Origin: an uncultured Eubacteriales bacterium
GTDB lineage: Bacteria; Bacillota; Clostridia; Oscillospirales; Acutalibacteraceae
Assembly (NCBI GenBank): GCA_934486895.1
Contig: CAKSQZ010000017.1
Span: 1-31,579 of the forward strand
Length of the DNA stretch: 31,579 nt
Direction of reading: 5' to 3'
Shown here: piece by piece, positions 6,259 to 14,169 of the stretch
How positions within the stretch are numbered: the first letter of the stretch is position 1
Layout of the letters: each line of letters begins with the position of its first letter
Notes under the pieces: generated by a model
What the model saw: only the letters and a program-made list of their open reading frames with translations
Databases searched by the model: none
What the model was told of the DNA's origin: nothing
Made by a program: the position numbers and the translations under genes

Positions 6259-7425
6259 ATGGTAAAAACAAAAAGAGCATTGCTCACGAGTGCACTTGCG
6301 ATCGTGATGAGCATTGCGATGCTCATCGGAGCCACCTATGCGTGGTTTACCGACACAGTAAGCACTCAGGCCACACGAATCAAATCGGGCAATCTGGACA
6401 TTAAGCTTATGTACAGCACCGATACGCTGGAGTGGAAAGAGGCTACAAACGAAACCAAGCTCTTCGAGAACATCAATCTTGTTGAGCCGGGCTACACACA
6501 GACTGTTTATGTTAAGCTTGTGAACGCAGGCGAGCTCGCACTCAAGTATGCCCTCAATATCGATAACAGATATGAGAGCTCGGGCAAAAACATGGACAAT
6601 GTTAAGTTTAAGCTCAGCGATTACCTCAAGGCAGGCGCTGTTGCAACCGACAATGCTTTCACAACCCGTGATGCTGCTCAGGCTGCTGTTGCGGATGTTG
6701 CATCGACAATCGGCAAGGGCGTAGCCGTTGCGGTTCCGAACGACGGTGTTCTCGCATCAGGCGAATCGACAGACGTTATCGCAATCGTTATCTACATGCC
6801 CACAAGTGTCGGTAACGAAGCTAACCACAAGAAGAACTTCCAGCCGTACATCGACCTCGGTCTTACTGTCAATGCTACACAGGCTCCGGTTGAGTCCGAC
6901 AGTTTTGACAACCAGTATGACGCCAAAGCAGGCGATGTGATCCTCAAATCCGTTCAGTACACAAGCGGTACAAATGAGCTCACAACCGATGTTCAGGCAA
7001 GCGGCAGATACGGTGCTGTTCAGGTATACGGCGGCACAGCAACTATCAACGCCAATGTTTACGCTGTTTACAACACAGATGCTGCTATGGCTGTATGGGC
7101 AAGAGCTCAACTCGGAAAGACGCCTGCAAAAGTCATCATCAACGGCGGCGAATTCGCACAGCAGGGCGTTCCGGCAGGCGCAAACTGCACCCTTATCTAT
7201 GCGACGGATAAAGCGACTGTTGAGATCAACGGCGGTACATTCAAGGCAGCAAGTCCGAAGTGGACACTCAACTGCATGGATGGCGACGGTGCTGTTATCA
7301 CTGTTAAGGGCGGCTCGTTCTATAAGTTCAACCCCGCAACAGACGGTCAGCCCGGTGAAGTTGTTGTTCCCGCAGGCTATCATGTAGAGCAGAACGGCGA
7401 CTGGTACACAGTTGTTGCAGACTGA
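6259..7425 (+). CDS. SipW-dependent TasA-like matrix protein 1
   Basis: A 388-residue exported protein. The signal peptide MVKTKRALLTSALAIVMSIA continues to TYAWFTDTVST, the hallmark of SipW-processed proteins, with likely cleavage after Ala28. The mature N-terminus follows the TasA pattern: SGNLDIKL, LVEPGYTQTVYVKLVNAGELALKY and TSVGNEANHKK. After VNATQAPVESDSFDNQYD comes a C-terminal region of NGGTF/KGGSF strands (about residues 235-388) like a right-handed beta-helix or adhesin repeat. TasA-family proteins polymerise into extracellular fibres in biofilms. The ATG at 6259 has AAAGGAGGG 7 bases upstream. The N-terminal 37 residues are almost identical to those of the gene at 9015, showing duplication within the operon. 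Confidence 0.85.
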   Translation: MVKTKRALLTSALAIVMSIAMLIGATYAWFTDTVSTQATRIKSGNLDIKLMYSTDTLEWKEATNETKLFENINLVEPGYTQTVYVKLVNAGELALKYALNIDNRYESSGKNMDNVKFKLSDYLKAGAVATDNAFTTRDAAQAAVADVASTIGKGVAVAVPNDGVLASGESTDVIAIVIYMPTSVGNEANHKKNFQPYIDLGLTVNATQAPVESDSFDNQYDAKAGDVILKSVQYTSGTNELTTDVQASGRYGAVQVYGGTATINANVYAVYNTDAAMAVWARAQLGKTPAKVIINGGEFAQQGVPAGANCTLIYATDKATVEINGGTFKAASPKWTLNCMDGDGAVITVKGGSFYKFNPATDGQPGEVVVPAGYHVEQNGDWYTVVAD

Positions 7426-7448
7426 GTTTTAAGCTACCGCACAGCTTC

Positions 7449-7510
7449 CTCTCACCCTTCGGGGTGAGAGCGATCAAAGGGCATAAGTTAAGCCTTGTGC
7501 CTTTTGATCG
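7449..7510 (+). repeat. Intergenic double hairpin, copy A
   Basis: Hairpin 1: CTCTCACCC, a TTCG tetraloop, then GGGTGAGAG (9 bp, a very stable C(UUCG)G loop). Hairpin 2: CGATCAAAGGGCATAAG, a 6-nt loop, then CTTGTGCCTTTTGATCG, which pair over 17 bp with two G-U pairs. No T tract follows, so it is not a simple terminator. Copies B (8882-8943) and C (10332-10394) keep hairpin 2 unchanged and vary hairpin 1 with pairing maintained. Confidence 0.85.
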
Positions 7511-7522
7511 CTATGATGCAAA

Positions 7523-7573
7523 CGCGGAAAATCCGTGCTTACATATTGTCATTGAAAAAATACGACAAGGAGG
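7523..7573 (+). repeat. Conserved gene leader, copy 2
   Basis: Same layout as 6200-6250 with scattered substitutions (CGTGCTTACATATTGTCATTG), ending in the AAGGAGG ribosome site of the gene at 7582. Confidence 0.7.
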
Positions 7574-7581
7574 AAAACACA

Positions 7582-8862
7582 ATGACAAACAGCAAATCCA
7601 CCAAATGGGCATTGATTTCCAGTATACTGGCTACCCTTATATGCGTAGCAATGCTTATCGGCACCACCTTTGCGTGGTTCACCGATACTGCATCCACCGG
7701 TATCAACAAGATCGTATCCGGCAATCTCAAAGTCGGCTTCCAATATTGGAACGGCACGGCATATGTTGACGCTTCCGATGCCAACTTGTTCTCTGAGAAC
7801 ACATTCTGGGAGCCTGGGCACACCGAGGTGGTGTATCTCAAGGTTGTCAACAAAGGTAACCTGGCGCTGAAGTACAGGCTGAGCACCATCGATACCTTCG
7901 AGTACCAGTATGCTAAGAACAGCGACGGCGAAAAGATTTTGCTGTCCGAGTATCTTAAAATCGGTATTGCCGAGGGTAAGAACGCTGCCGAGGGTACATT
8001 TGCAAACCGCAAGGCGGCAATCGATGCTGCAGCAGGCAATCTCGTTGACTACAACACCTACACCAAGGAAAACACTCTTCTTCCCGCAACGGACAACAGC
8101 GAGTCTGCGGACTATCTGGCGTTTGTTGTGTATATGCCGACGACAGTTGGCAATAAAGCCAATGCTGTCGACAGCAACAATCTGCCGTGGATCCGTTTTG
8201 CCCTGGCGCTGACTGCAACGCAGGTCGAGCACGAGAACGACAGCTTTGATAACACTTATGACGAAGGTGTCCCGTATCCGATCGTTGGTTCAGATGAAAA
8301 CGGCACGGGCACGGTTCTTTATAACGAGCTGCAAAAGAGGAATCCCTCCATTCTGTTGGGCGCGGATGCCAATCGTTACTACGGATGGTCTGTGGGATAT
8401 ACAACAACCGTTAATCTGAACGGTCACACTCTGACGGCAACCGGCTCGCAGGCGGTGCTGCGTGTTGACGGCGATCTGACCATCACCGGCAACGGCACGG
8501 TCAATGCCTCCGGCGGGAGTGGCAGCGGTGCTGCCGTAGAGGTTACGAATGGCGGTAAAGTCACAATCGAGAGCGGCACATTTATCGGCAAAGCCGGCAA
8601 CAGCTGCATCTATGACGGTGGCGGCACGGTTGAAATCAAGGGAGGATTCTTTAAGTGCGAAGGAACGGCTGCTGACGCAAAGTATGTGCTGAACCAGAAC
8701 AACAGCACCCACGGGACCATTACCGTCAAGGGCGGTACTTTTGTGAACTATGATCCCAGCACCGGCGATGACCACCTCGGCGGCAGTTTTGTTGCCGACG
8801 GTTACAAGGTCGTTTCTGAGACTCACGGCACCGACACTTGGTACACCGTTGTTGCCGAGTAA
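7582..8862 (+). CDS. SipW-dependent TasA-like matrix protein 2
   Basis: A 426-residue exported protein built like its neighbours. The signal peptide ends GTTFAWFTDTAST with likely cleavage after Ala31. It then shows VSGNLKVGF, WEPGHTEVVYLKVVNKGNLALKY, and the degenerate family motif TTVGNKANA before ALTATQVEHENDSFDNTYD. The C-terminal half (about 255-426) is Gly/Asn/Thr-rich with successive turns (VNLNGHTLTATG, TITGNGTVNASGGSG, VTIESGTFIGKAG, VEIKGGFFKCEG, ITVKGGTFVNYD), typical of a parallel beta-helix. ATG 7582 is chosen because AAGGAGG lies 8 bases upstream and the signal peptide starts there; an upstream in-frame extension would translate the leader. It is the most diverged of the three large paralogues in the signal peptide. 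Confidence 0.85.
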   Translation: MTNSKSTKWALISSILATLICVAMLIGTTFAWFTDTASTGINKIVSGNLKVGFQYWNGTAYVDASDANLFSENTFWEPGHTEVVYLKVVNKGNLALKYRLSTIDTFEYQYAKNSDGEKILLSEYLKIGIAEGKNAAEGTFANRKAAIDAAAGNLVDYNTYTKENTLLPATDNSESADYLAFVVYMPTTVGNKANAVDSNNLPWIRFALALTATQVEHENDSFDNTYDEGVPYPIVGSDENGTGTVLYNELQKRNPSILLGADANRYYGWSVGYTTTVNLNGHTLTATGSQAVLRVDGDLTITGNGTVNASGGSGSGAAVEVTNGGKVTIESGTFIGKAGNSCIYDGGGTVEIKGGFFKCEGTAADAKYVLNQNNSTHGTITVKGGTFVNYDPSTGDDHLGGSFVADGYKVVSETHGTDTWYTVVAE

Positions 8863-8881
8863 ATTCTAAGTTTCAAGTCCT

Positions 8882-8943
8882 CTCCGCCCATCGCGGCGGA
8901 GGGCGATCAAAGGGCATAAGTTAAGCCTTGTGCCTTTTGATCG
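8882..8943 (+). repeat. Intergenic double hairpin, copy B
   Basis: Hairpin 1: CTCCGCC (8882-8888) with GGCGGAG (8895-8901). Hairpin 2 (8904-8920 with 8927-8943) is base-for-base the same as in copy A. Extra G-C pairs extend hairpin 2 outward. Confidence 0.85.
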
Positions 8944-8955
8944 CCTTGATGTGAT

Positions 8956-9006
8956 CGCGGGAAAACCGTGTTTACATATTGCCATTGAAAATATTAAAAA
9001 AGGAGG
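8956..9006 (+). repeat. Conserved gene leader, copy 3
   Basis: Nearly identical to copy 1 (6200-6250), including CCATTGAAAATATTAAAAAA and the AGGAGGG ribosome site of the gene at 9015. Confidence 0.75.
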
Positions 9007-9014
9007 GAAATACA

Positions 9015-10310
9015 ATGGTAAAAACAAAAAGAGCATTACTCACAAGTGCACTTGCGATCGTAATGAGCATTGCGATGCTTATCGGTTCAACCTATGCGTG
9101 GTTTACCGACACAGTGTCAACAAGTGCAAGCCGCATCAAATCCGGCACACTCAATGTTGATATCGGATATGAAAACGACAGCGGCAAATGGGTATCGCTT
9201 GAGGGCGAAACTCTCAACTGGAAGAAAGCCAACGATATCGACGAGGCTGTTCTCTGGGAGCCGGGAGCAAAATATGAGCTTCGCGAATTCCAGATCAAAA
9301 ACCTCGGCACACTCGCTTTGAAGTATAAGATCGTTATTTCGGGCGCTGCAGGCGATCTTGACCTGCTCAATGTTCTCGACTTTACTTATACTATAGGCGG
9401 CGAAGTTCTTGATCTGAATCAGGAGGGTCATCTTCTCGCAGAAGCGACAACAGAGCCTATCACGATCGCAGCTAAGATGAAAGAATCCGCAGGCAATGAG
9501 TATCAGAACAAAGAGATAAACGATATCGCTATCACTGTTTATGCTACTCAGGATACTGTTGAGTCCGACAGCTATAATAATCAGTATGATAAGGATGCTC
9601 CGCTTGATTTTGTTTCGGTTAGCACCGTAGCTGAGCTGAAGAATGTGTTTGCAAATGCCACAGCCGGCGAGGATATCAATGTTTCTCTGACAGATGACAT
9701 TGACTTGGGTGCAGACAAAACCCTCATGATCGTTGACGGAAACAGCGATATCGGGGATATCAACATACAGGCAAATGGTCACACTGTCAAGAACGCAGTC
9801 GTCGGTGCGCGCGTTTTGCAGATGGCAAACTCCAATATTGAGCGCACCATCACCATTTCGGGTGCTAAGATTGTTTCCGAAGGTGCGGTTACCAGCAACG
9901 AGAACCGCGGCGTACAGATTTTCAGCGTTGATAATGCGACTGTCAATCTCGTGAACTGCGATATCGAAATGAAAGCCAACAACTATAGTTATCCCGTTAA
10001 AATCGGCGGCACAAGCAAAAATACTACCGTCAACATTACCGGATGCACCTTGACCGGCGCAAACTGCATCGAGAGCTTTGGCACAAACTGCACCGTCAAC
10101 ATCACCGATTGCGTACTGAACTCCAACTATGCTCCCAACGCAACCTACTGCGGCAACGGTATTCAGGATAAGAACGGCACCAACAATACCTACAATATCA
10201 GGAATACCACCTTTAACGGCACCAATGCGCAGCCTTGGCAGACAAGCTCCACTACTGTCATTAATGACCTTGGCGGAAATGTGTATAACACGACCCGCAC
10301 TACAAACTAA
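9015..10310 (+). CDS. SipW-dependent TasA-like matrix protein 3
   Basis: A 431-residue exported protein. Its signal peptide and first mature residues (through STYAWFTDTVST) are nearly identical to matrix protein 1, with likely cleavage after Ala28. It continues with IKSGTLNVDIGYEN, LWEPGAKYELREFQIKNLGTLALKY and ESAGNEYQNKEI, then VYATQDTVESDSYNNQYD. The C-terminal domain (about 200-431) differs from those of the other two: long Asn/Thr/Ile-rich repeats (VNLVNCDIEM, VNITGCTLTGANC, VNITDCVLNSNY, NIRNTTFNGT), again a beta-helix pattern. So the operon pairs a conserved fibre-type N-domain with variable C-domains. The ATG has AGGAGGG 8 bases upstream. Confidence 0.85.
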   Translation: MVKTKRALLTSALAIVMSIAMLIGSTYAWFTDTVSTSASRIKSGTLNVDIGYENDSGKWVSLEGETLNWKKANDIDEAVLWEPGAKYELREFQIKNLGTLALKYKIVISGAAGDLDLLNVLDFTYTIGGEVLDLNQEGHLLAEATTEPITIAAKMKESAGNEYQNKEINDIAITVYATQDTVESDSYNNQYDKDAPLDFVSVSTVAELKNVFANATAGEDINVSLTDDIDLGADKTLMIVDGNSDIGDINIQANGHTVKNAVVGARVLQMANSNIERTITISGAKIVSEGAVTSNENRGVQIFSVDNATVNLVNCDIEMKANNYSYPVKIGGTSKNTTVNITGCTLTGANCIESFGTNCTVNITDCVLNSNYAPNATYCGNGIQDKNGTNNTYNIRNTTFNGTNAQPWQTSSTTVINDLGGNVYNTTRTTN

Positions 10311-10331
10311 TTGCGTGTCAACCGCAGTCCT

Positions 10332-10394
10332 CTCCATCCATCGCGGTGGAGGGGCGATCAAAGGGCATAAGTTAAGCCTTGTGCCTTTTGATCG
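10332..10394 (+). repeat. Intergenic double hairpin, copy C
   Basis: Hairpin 1: CTCCATC (10332-10338) with GGTGGAG (10345-10351). Compared with copy B, a G-C pair has become A-U and a C-G pair U-G, so pairing is preserved. Hairpin 2 (10355-10371 with 10378-10394) is identical to the other copies. Confidence 0.85.
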
Positions 10395-10424
10395 CTTTAA
10401 ACTGATAAGAAAGGACGATACATA

Positions 10425-11093
10425 ATGGCAAAGCATTATAAGAAAAAAGAACCAAGCGAAAAGCTCGGTTTTATATTAGCACCGTCTCTTATCTGCGTGT
10501 TTGCGTGCATTATCTGTCTGTGCGGTATGAGCTGGGCATGGTTTACGGTTGTTCAGTCAAGTCATGCCGAAAAGGTAGTTTCGGCTTCATTCGGCGTTGA
10601 CGTCAAAGCTGAAACTTCTGATAATGAATTTGCCGGGATATTGGGAGCAGACGGAATATATCATCTCAACAGCCTCAGTATCGACACCGAGTATCAGATA
10701 ATCATCAGCGAAAATAAGGACAGCACCGCCAAAAAGGGCTACTGTATTGTCAGAATAGGCGGCACTACGCTGTACACCAAGGTCATAAGCAAAGATAGCC
10801 CCGTTGTGTTCAAGTATATCCCGAAAACGACCGATGAGCTAACGATCGAGCCGGTCTGGGGTGACTATTCACTGTATGAAACTACCGTTGCCGGCGAAAG
10901 CATAATCGGCGATCGTATCGGCGAGGCACCGTCCGCAGTCCGGCAAACACCGGCTGCCCGGCCGACAACGCAAACAACGACCGCGGCAGAAACACAGCCT
11001 GCCACGACCGCAGCTGAGACACAGCCTACCACGACTGCAGCTGAGACACAGCCTACCACAACCGCAGCTGAGACAACTGCCGCCGCAGAATAG
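10425..11093 (+). CDS. Small SipW-type secreted protein with a TTAAETQP repeat tail
   Basis: A 222-residue protein, last gene of the operon. The N-terminal hydrophobic segment (about residues 14-36) ends in MSWAWFTVVQSS, close to the AWFTDT cleavage region of the TasA-like proteins. A beta-rich domain follows (about 45-155). The C-terminus is a repeat tail: variants of TTTAAETQP occur about three to four times (about 182-222), ending in AAAE. Such Thr/Ala/Pro tails usually span the cell wall or carry sugars. It lacks the GNE motif seen in the other members. The ribosome site is AAAGGAC. It may cap, anchor or modify the fibre; no specific function can be read from sequence. Confidence 0.75.
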   Translation: MAKHYKKKEPSEKLGFILAPSLICVFACIICLCGMSWAWFTVVQSSHAEKVVSASFGVDVKAETSDNEFAGILGADGIYHLNSLSIDTEYQIIISENKDSTAKKGYCIVRIGGTTLYTKVISKDSPVVFKYIPKTTDELTIEPVWGDYSLYETTVAGESIIGDRIGEAPSAVRQTPAARPTTQTTTAAETQPATTAAETQPTTTAAETQPTTTAAETTAAAE

Positions 11094-11110
11094 AGCGTAT
11101 CTGAATTTCC

Positions 11111-11138
11111 AAAAGCGTTTCTTTTGAAACGCTTTTTT
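11111..11138 (+). terminator. Strong terminator of the TasA-like operon
   Basis: AAAAGCGTTTC (11111-11121) pairs with GAAACGCTTTT (11126-11136) around TTTT, and the T run continues to 11138. It closes the transcript begun at about 3856. Confidence 0.9.
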
Positions 11139-11161
11139 CTTGTGAAAAAATTTTCACCCCC

Positions 11162-11175
11162 CACAATATATAGTG
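11162..11175. promoter_or_regulatory. NrdR-box-like palindrome 1
   Basis: CACAATATATAGTG resembles the NrdR box (ACACWATATATWGTGT), the operator that the ATP-cone repressor NrdR uses at ribonucleotide reductase genes. It lies about 250 bp upstream of nrdD. Confidence 0.55.
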
Positions 11176-11260
11176 AAAACTATTGAAAAATCTTCCCCGA
11201 AATATGCCTCAAACACGCATTGCTATGCGAAAACCGACGGTTTTCGAGTCAGACTTACAT

Positions 11261-11275
11261 CAACGATATATTGTG
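11261..11275. promoter_or_regulatory. NrdR-box-like site 2
   Basis: CAACGATATATTGTG matches the right half of the NrdR box well and the left half poorly. A third partial match, ACACTATATATGGGG (11403-11417), overlaps the nrdD ribosome site region. Confidence 0.4.
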
Positions 11276-11326
11276 CCGCTTTTTAAAAATTCCTAAAAAT
11301 TTTCACAAGATATTGAGAAATAGCAC

Positions 11327-11355
11327 TTGCATTACCGAGATCTTTATGATATAAT
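11327..11355 (+). promoter_or_regulatory. Promoter of the nrdDG operon
   Basis: TTGCAT, 17-bp spacer, TATAAT. The predicted start, near 11362, gives a leader of about 65 nt. Confidence 0.75.
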
Positions 11356-11427
11356 ATAGACAATTCACGAAAAAACAGCCTTGAATCCAACAAAAGAAAG
11401 GCACACTATATATGGGGAGGAAATATT

Positions 11428-13554
11428 ATGAAGGTCATTAAGAGGGACGGCAACATAGTCGATTTTGACCGCAGCAAGATCGTCATAGCTATTAAAAAAG
11501 CCAACGAAGCCGTCGAGGAGCAGCAAAGAGCGTCCGATGAACAGATCGAAAGTATAGTTTGCTGTGTCGAAAACCGCAACCGTCCGCGTCTGCTTGTTGA
11601 GGACATTCAGGACATAGTCGAACAAAAGCTTATGGAGCTTGACAAGTATGAGCTTGCAAAGGCATATATCATCTATCGGTACAGCCGTGCGCTTGTTCGT
11701 AAAGCAAACACGACCGATGAATCGATAATGAAGCTTATTCGCAATGAGAATAAAGAGCTTGCGGAGGAGAATTCCAATAAAAATACCATGCTTGCTTCCA
11801 CTCAGCGCGACTATATTGCAGGCGAGGTCTCCCGTGATCTTACCCGTCGTATTCTTCTGCCTGAGAAAATTTCAAAGGCGCATGACGAGGGCGTTCTCCA
11901 TTTCCACGATGCGGACTATTTCCTGCAGCCTATCTTCAACTGCTGCCTTATAAATATCGGCGATATGCTCGATAACGGCACTGTTATGAACGGCAAAATG
12001 ATTGAAACACCGAAGAGCTTCCAGGTCGCCTGCACGCTTATGACACAGATCATAGCTTCCGTTGCGAGCAGCCAGTACGGCGGTCAGTCGGTCGATATCC
12101 GCCATCTCGGCAAATATCTGCGCCGCAGCCGCGAGAAATTCAGCCGTCATCTGCATCAGATGTTCGACGGTGAGCTCAGTGCCGAGGAGATCGAAAAAAT
12201 TGCGGACGATCGCCTGCACGACGAGCTTCGTTCCGGCGTTCAGACCATTCAGTATCAGATCAACACTTTGATGACCACCAACGGCCAGTCGCCGTTTGTC
12301 ACACTGTTCCTAAACCTCCGCGAGGACGATGAATATATCGAGGAAAACGCAATGATCATCGAAGAGATCCTGCGTCAGCGTCTTGAGGGTATCAAAAACG
12401 AGTGCGGAGTTTATGTCACACCGGCGTTCCCGAAGCTTGTCTATGTTCTTGATGAGCATAACTGCTTAAAGGGCGGCAAGTACGACTACATAACAGAGCT
12501 TGCGGTAAAATGCTCGGCAAAGAGAATGTACCCCGATTATATCTCGGCTAAGAAAATGCGTGAGAACTATGAGGGCAATGTCTTCTCCTGCATGGGCTGC
12601 CGTTCGTTTCTTGCTCCTTGGAAAGATGAAAACGGCAACTATAAGTTTGAGGGCAGATTCAATCAGGGCGTTGTCTCGATAAACCTGCCGCAGATCGGTA
12701 TTATCGCAAAGGGCGATGAAAAGAAGTTCTGGGAGCTGTTTGATGAGCGCCTTGAGCTTTGCTATGAGGCTCTTATGTGCCGTCATGAAGCGCTGCTCGG
12801 CATTAAATCCGATGTCAGCCCTGTCCATTGGCAGCACGGTGCTATCGCTCGTTTGAAGAAAGGCGAAAAGATCGATAAATATCTGTTCGGCGGATATTCG
12901 TCCATTTCGCTCGGCTATATCGGACTTTATGAAGTCACAAAGCTCATGAAGGGCGTCAGCCATACCGATCCTGTCGGCGAGGAATTTGCGCTCAGAGTTA
13001 TGAAATATATGCGTAAAAAATGCGATGAATGGAAGGAAAAGACCTCTATCGGTTTCGCACTCTACGGCACACCGGCTGAGTCGCTCTGCTATCGTTTCGC
13101 AAGAATAGATAAAGAGCGCTTCGGCAGCATTAAGGATGTCACAGATAAGGGCTACTACACCAATTCCTATCATATCGATGTCCGCGAAAAGGTGGACGCT
13201 TTCACAAAATTCAAATTTGAAAGCCAGTTCCAGTCTATATCATCGGGCGGTATGATCTCCTATGTCGAGATCCCGAATATGCGCCATAACCTTGAGGCAG
13301 TTGCCGATGTTGTCCGCTTTATCTATGATAATATTCAGTATGCCGAGTTCAACACCAAGTCGGATTATTGCCAGGTCTGCGGATATGACGGCGAGATAAT
13401 TATCAACGACGATAACGAATGGGAATGCCCGCAGTGCGGAAATAAAGATCATTCCAAGCTGAATGTCACAAGAAGAACCTGCGGCTATCTCGGCGAGAAC
13501 TTCTGGAATGTCGGAAAGACAAAGGAAATCAAGTCGCGTGTGCTCCACCTGTAA
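11428..13554 (+). CDS. nrdD: Anaerobic (class III) ribonucleoside-triphosphate reductase
   Basis: A 708-residue glycyl-radical enzyme that reduces ribonucleoside triphosphates to dNTPs with formate as the usual reductant; it works only without oxygen. An N-terminal ATP-cone (MKVIKRDGNIVDFDRSKI onward, about residues 1-90) binds the activity effector. SCMGCRS holds Cys388 and Cys391 in the active-site region. The C-terminal zinc site is Cys648/Cys651 (CQVC) and Cys667/Cys670 (CPQC). The radical site RTCGYLG has Gly686. All expected parts are present at normal length. The ATG follows GGGAGG by 8 bases. nrdG starts 14 bp downstream. NrdR-like boxes lie upstream. Confidence 0.97.
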   Translation: MKVIKRDGNIVDFDRSKIVIAIKKANEAVEEQQRASDEQIESIVCCVENRNRPRLLVEDIQDIVEQKLMELDKYELAKAYIIYRYSRALVRKANTTDESIMKLIRNENKELAEENSNKNTMLASTQRDYIAGEVSRDLTRRILLPEKISKAHDEGVLHFHDADYFLQPIFNCCLINIGDMLDNGTVMNGKMIETPKSFQVACTLMTQIIASVASSQYGGQSVDIRHLGKYLRRSREKFSRHLHQMFDGELSAEEIEKIADDRLHDELRSGVQTIQYQINTLMTTNGQSPFVTLFLNLREDDEYIEENAMIIEEILRQRLEGIKNECGVYVTPAFPKLVYVLDEHNCLKGGKYDYITELAVKCSAKRMYPDYISAKKMRENYEGNVFSCMGCRSFLAPWKDENGNYKFEGRFNQGVVSINLPQIGIIAKGDEKKFWELFDERLELCYEALMCRHEALLGIKSDVSPVHWQHGAIARLKKGEKIDKYLFGGYSSISLGYIGLYEVTKLMKGVSHTDPVGEEFALRVMKYMRKKCDEWKEKTSIGFALYGTPAESLCYRFARIDKERFGSIKDVTDKGYYTNSYHIDVREKVDAFTKFKFESQFQSISSGGMISYVEIPNMRHNLEAVADVVRFIYDNIQYAEFNTKSDYCQVCGYDGEIIINDDNEWECPQCGNKDHSKLNVTRRTCGYLGENFWNVGKTKEIKSRVLHL

Positions 13555-13568
13555 TAGGAGGTATTCTC

Positions 13569-14111
13569 TTGAACTATGCTGATTTAAAAAAGTATGATGT
13601 CGCAAACGGCCCGGGCGTTCGCGTTTCGCTGTTTGTTTCGGGCTGCACCCATCATTGCCGTGACTGCTTCAACCGTGAGGCGTGGGATTTTGATTACGGC
13701 GAGCCTTTCACCGAAAAGACGGTCGAGGAAATCTTGGCAGCGCTCAGCCCCGATTATATCAAGGGTTTATCGTTGCTCGGCGGCGAGCCTTTCGAGCCGC
13801 AAAATCAAGCGGGGTTGCTCTCTCTTTTGAGAAGAGTTCACGAGAAATACCCCGAAAAGTCTGTTTGGTGCTACACGGGTTACGATTATGAGAAAGATCT
13901 TTTGAGCGGCAGAGTCGGCAATTACAGCACGGTATCCGAAATGCTTTCGTATATCGACATTTTGGTAGACGGTGAATTTGTCGCAGAGCTTAAAAATCTG
14001 GCGCTTCGATTCAAGGGGTCGTCCAATCAGCGGATAATCGATGTCAAGGAGTCGCTCAAGGCAGACGAAGTTGTGCTTTGGCCGGGCGATATTGAGAATA
14101 ACAAGCTGTGA
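13569..14111 (+). CDS. nrdG: Anaerobic ribonucleotide reductase activating enzyme
   Basis: A 180-residue radical-SAM protein that makes the glycyl radical on NrdD. The CxxxCxxC cluster-binding motif is Cys26, Cys30, Cys33 (GCTHHCRDC). LLGGEP (about residues 78-83) is the GGEP SAM-binding motif. The start codon is TTG at 13569: AGGAGG at 13556-13561 is 7 bases before it, and MNYADLKKYDVANGPG is the usual N-terminus. It is co-transcribed with nrdD. Confidence 0.96.
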   Translation: MNYADLKKYDVANGPGVRVSLFVSGCTHHCRDCFNREAWDFDYGEPFTEKTVEEILAALSPDYIKGLSLLGGEPFEPQNQAGLLSLLRRVHEKYPEKSVWCYTGYDYEKDLLSGRVGNYSTVSEMLSYIDILVDGEFVAELKNLALRFKGSSNQRIIDVKESLKADEVVLWPGDIENNKL

Positions 14112-14115
14112 TAAA

Positions 14116-14154
14116 TATCGCGCCCTGTGTTTCGGCTCAGAGCGCGATACTTTT
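14116..14154 (+). terminator. Hairpin between nrdG and dut
   Basis: TATCGCGC (14116-14123) pairs with GCGCGATA (14142-14149), with inner pairing CTG/CAG, followed by a short TTTT. It is a weak terminator or attenuator that may lower dut expression relative to nrdDG. Confidence 0.5.
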
Positions 14155-14169
14155 AAAAGGAGAATACGA

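Noticed and set aside
7449..10394. CRISPR-like array from the three repeated intergenic blocks
   Set aside because: Only three copies, about 1.4 kb apart, separated by genes and folding as hairpins; no spacers and no cas genes.
9117..10436. A long antisense open frame (439 codons) opposite matrix protein 3, and others opposite the TasA-like genes, galM and the EF-G-like gene
   Set aside because: They lack ribosome sites and recognisable domains, and mirror strongly supported genes; strong codon bias keeps the opposite strand open.
14041..14169. N-terminal extension of dUTPase
   Set aside because: It overlaps the end of nrdG and has no family similarity; ATG 14170 has AAAAGGAG before it.
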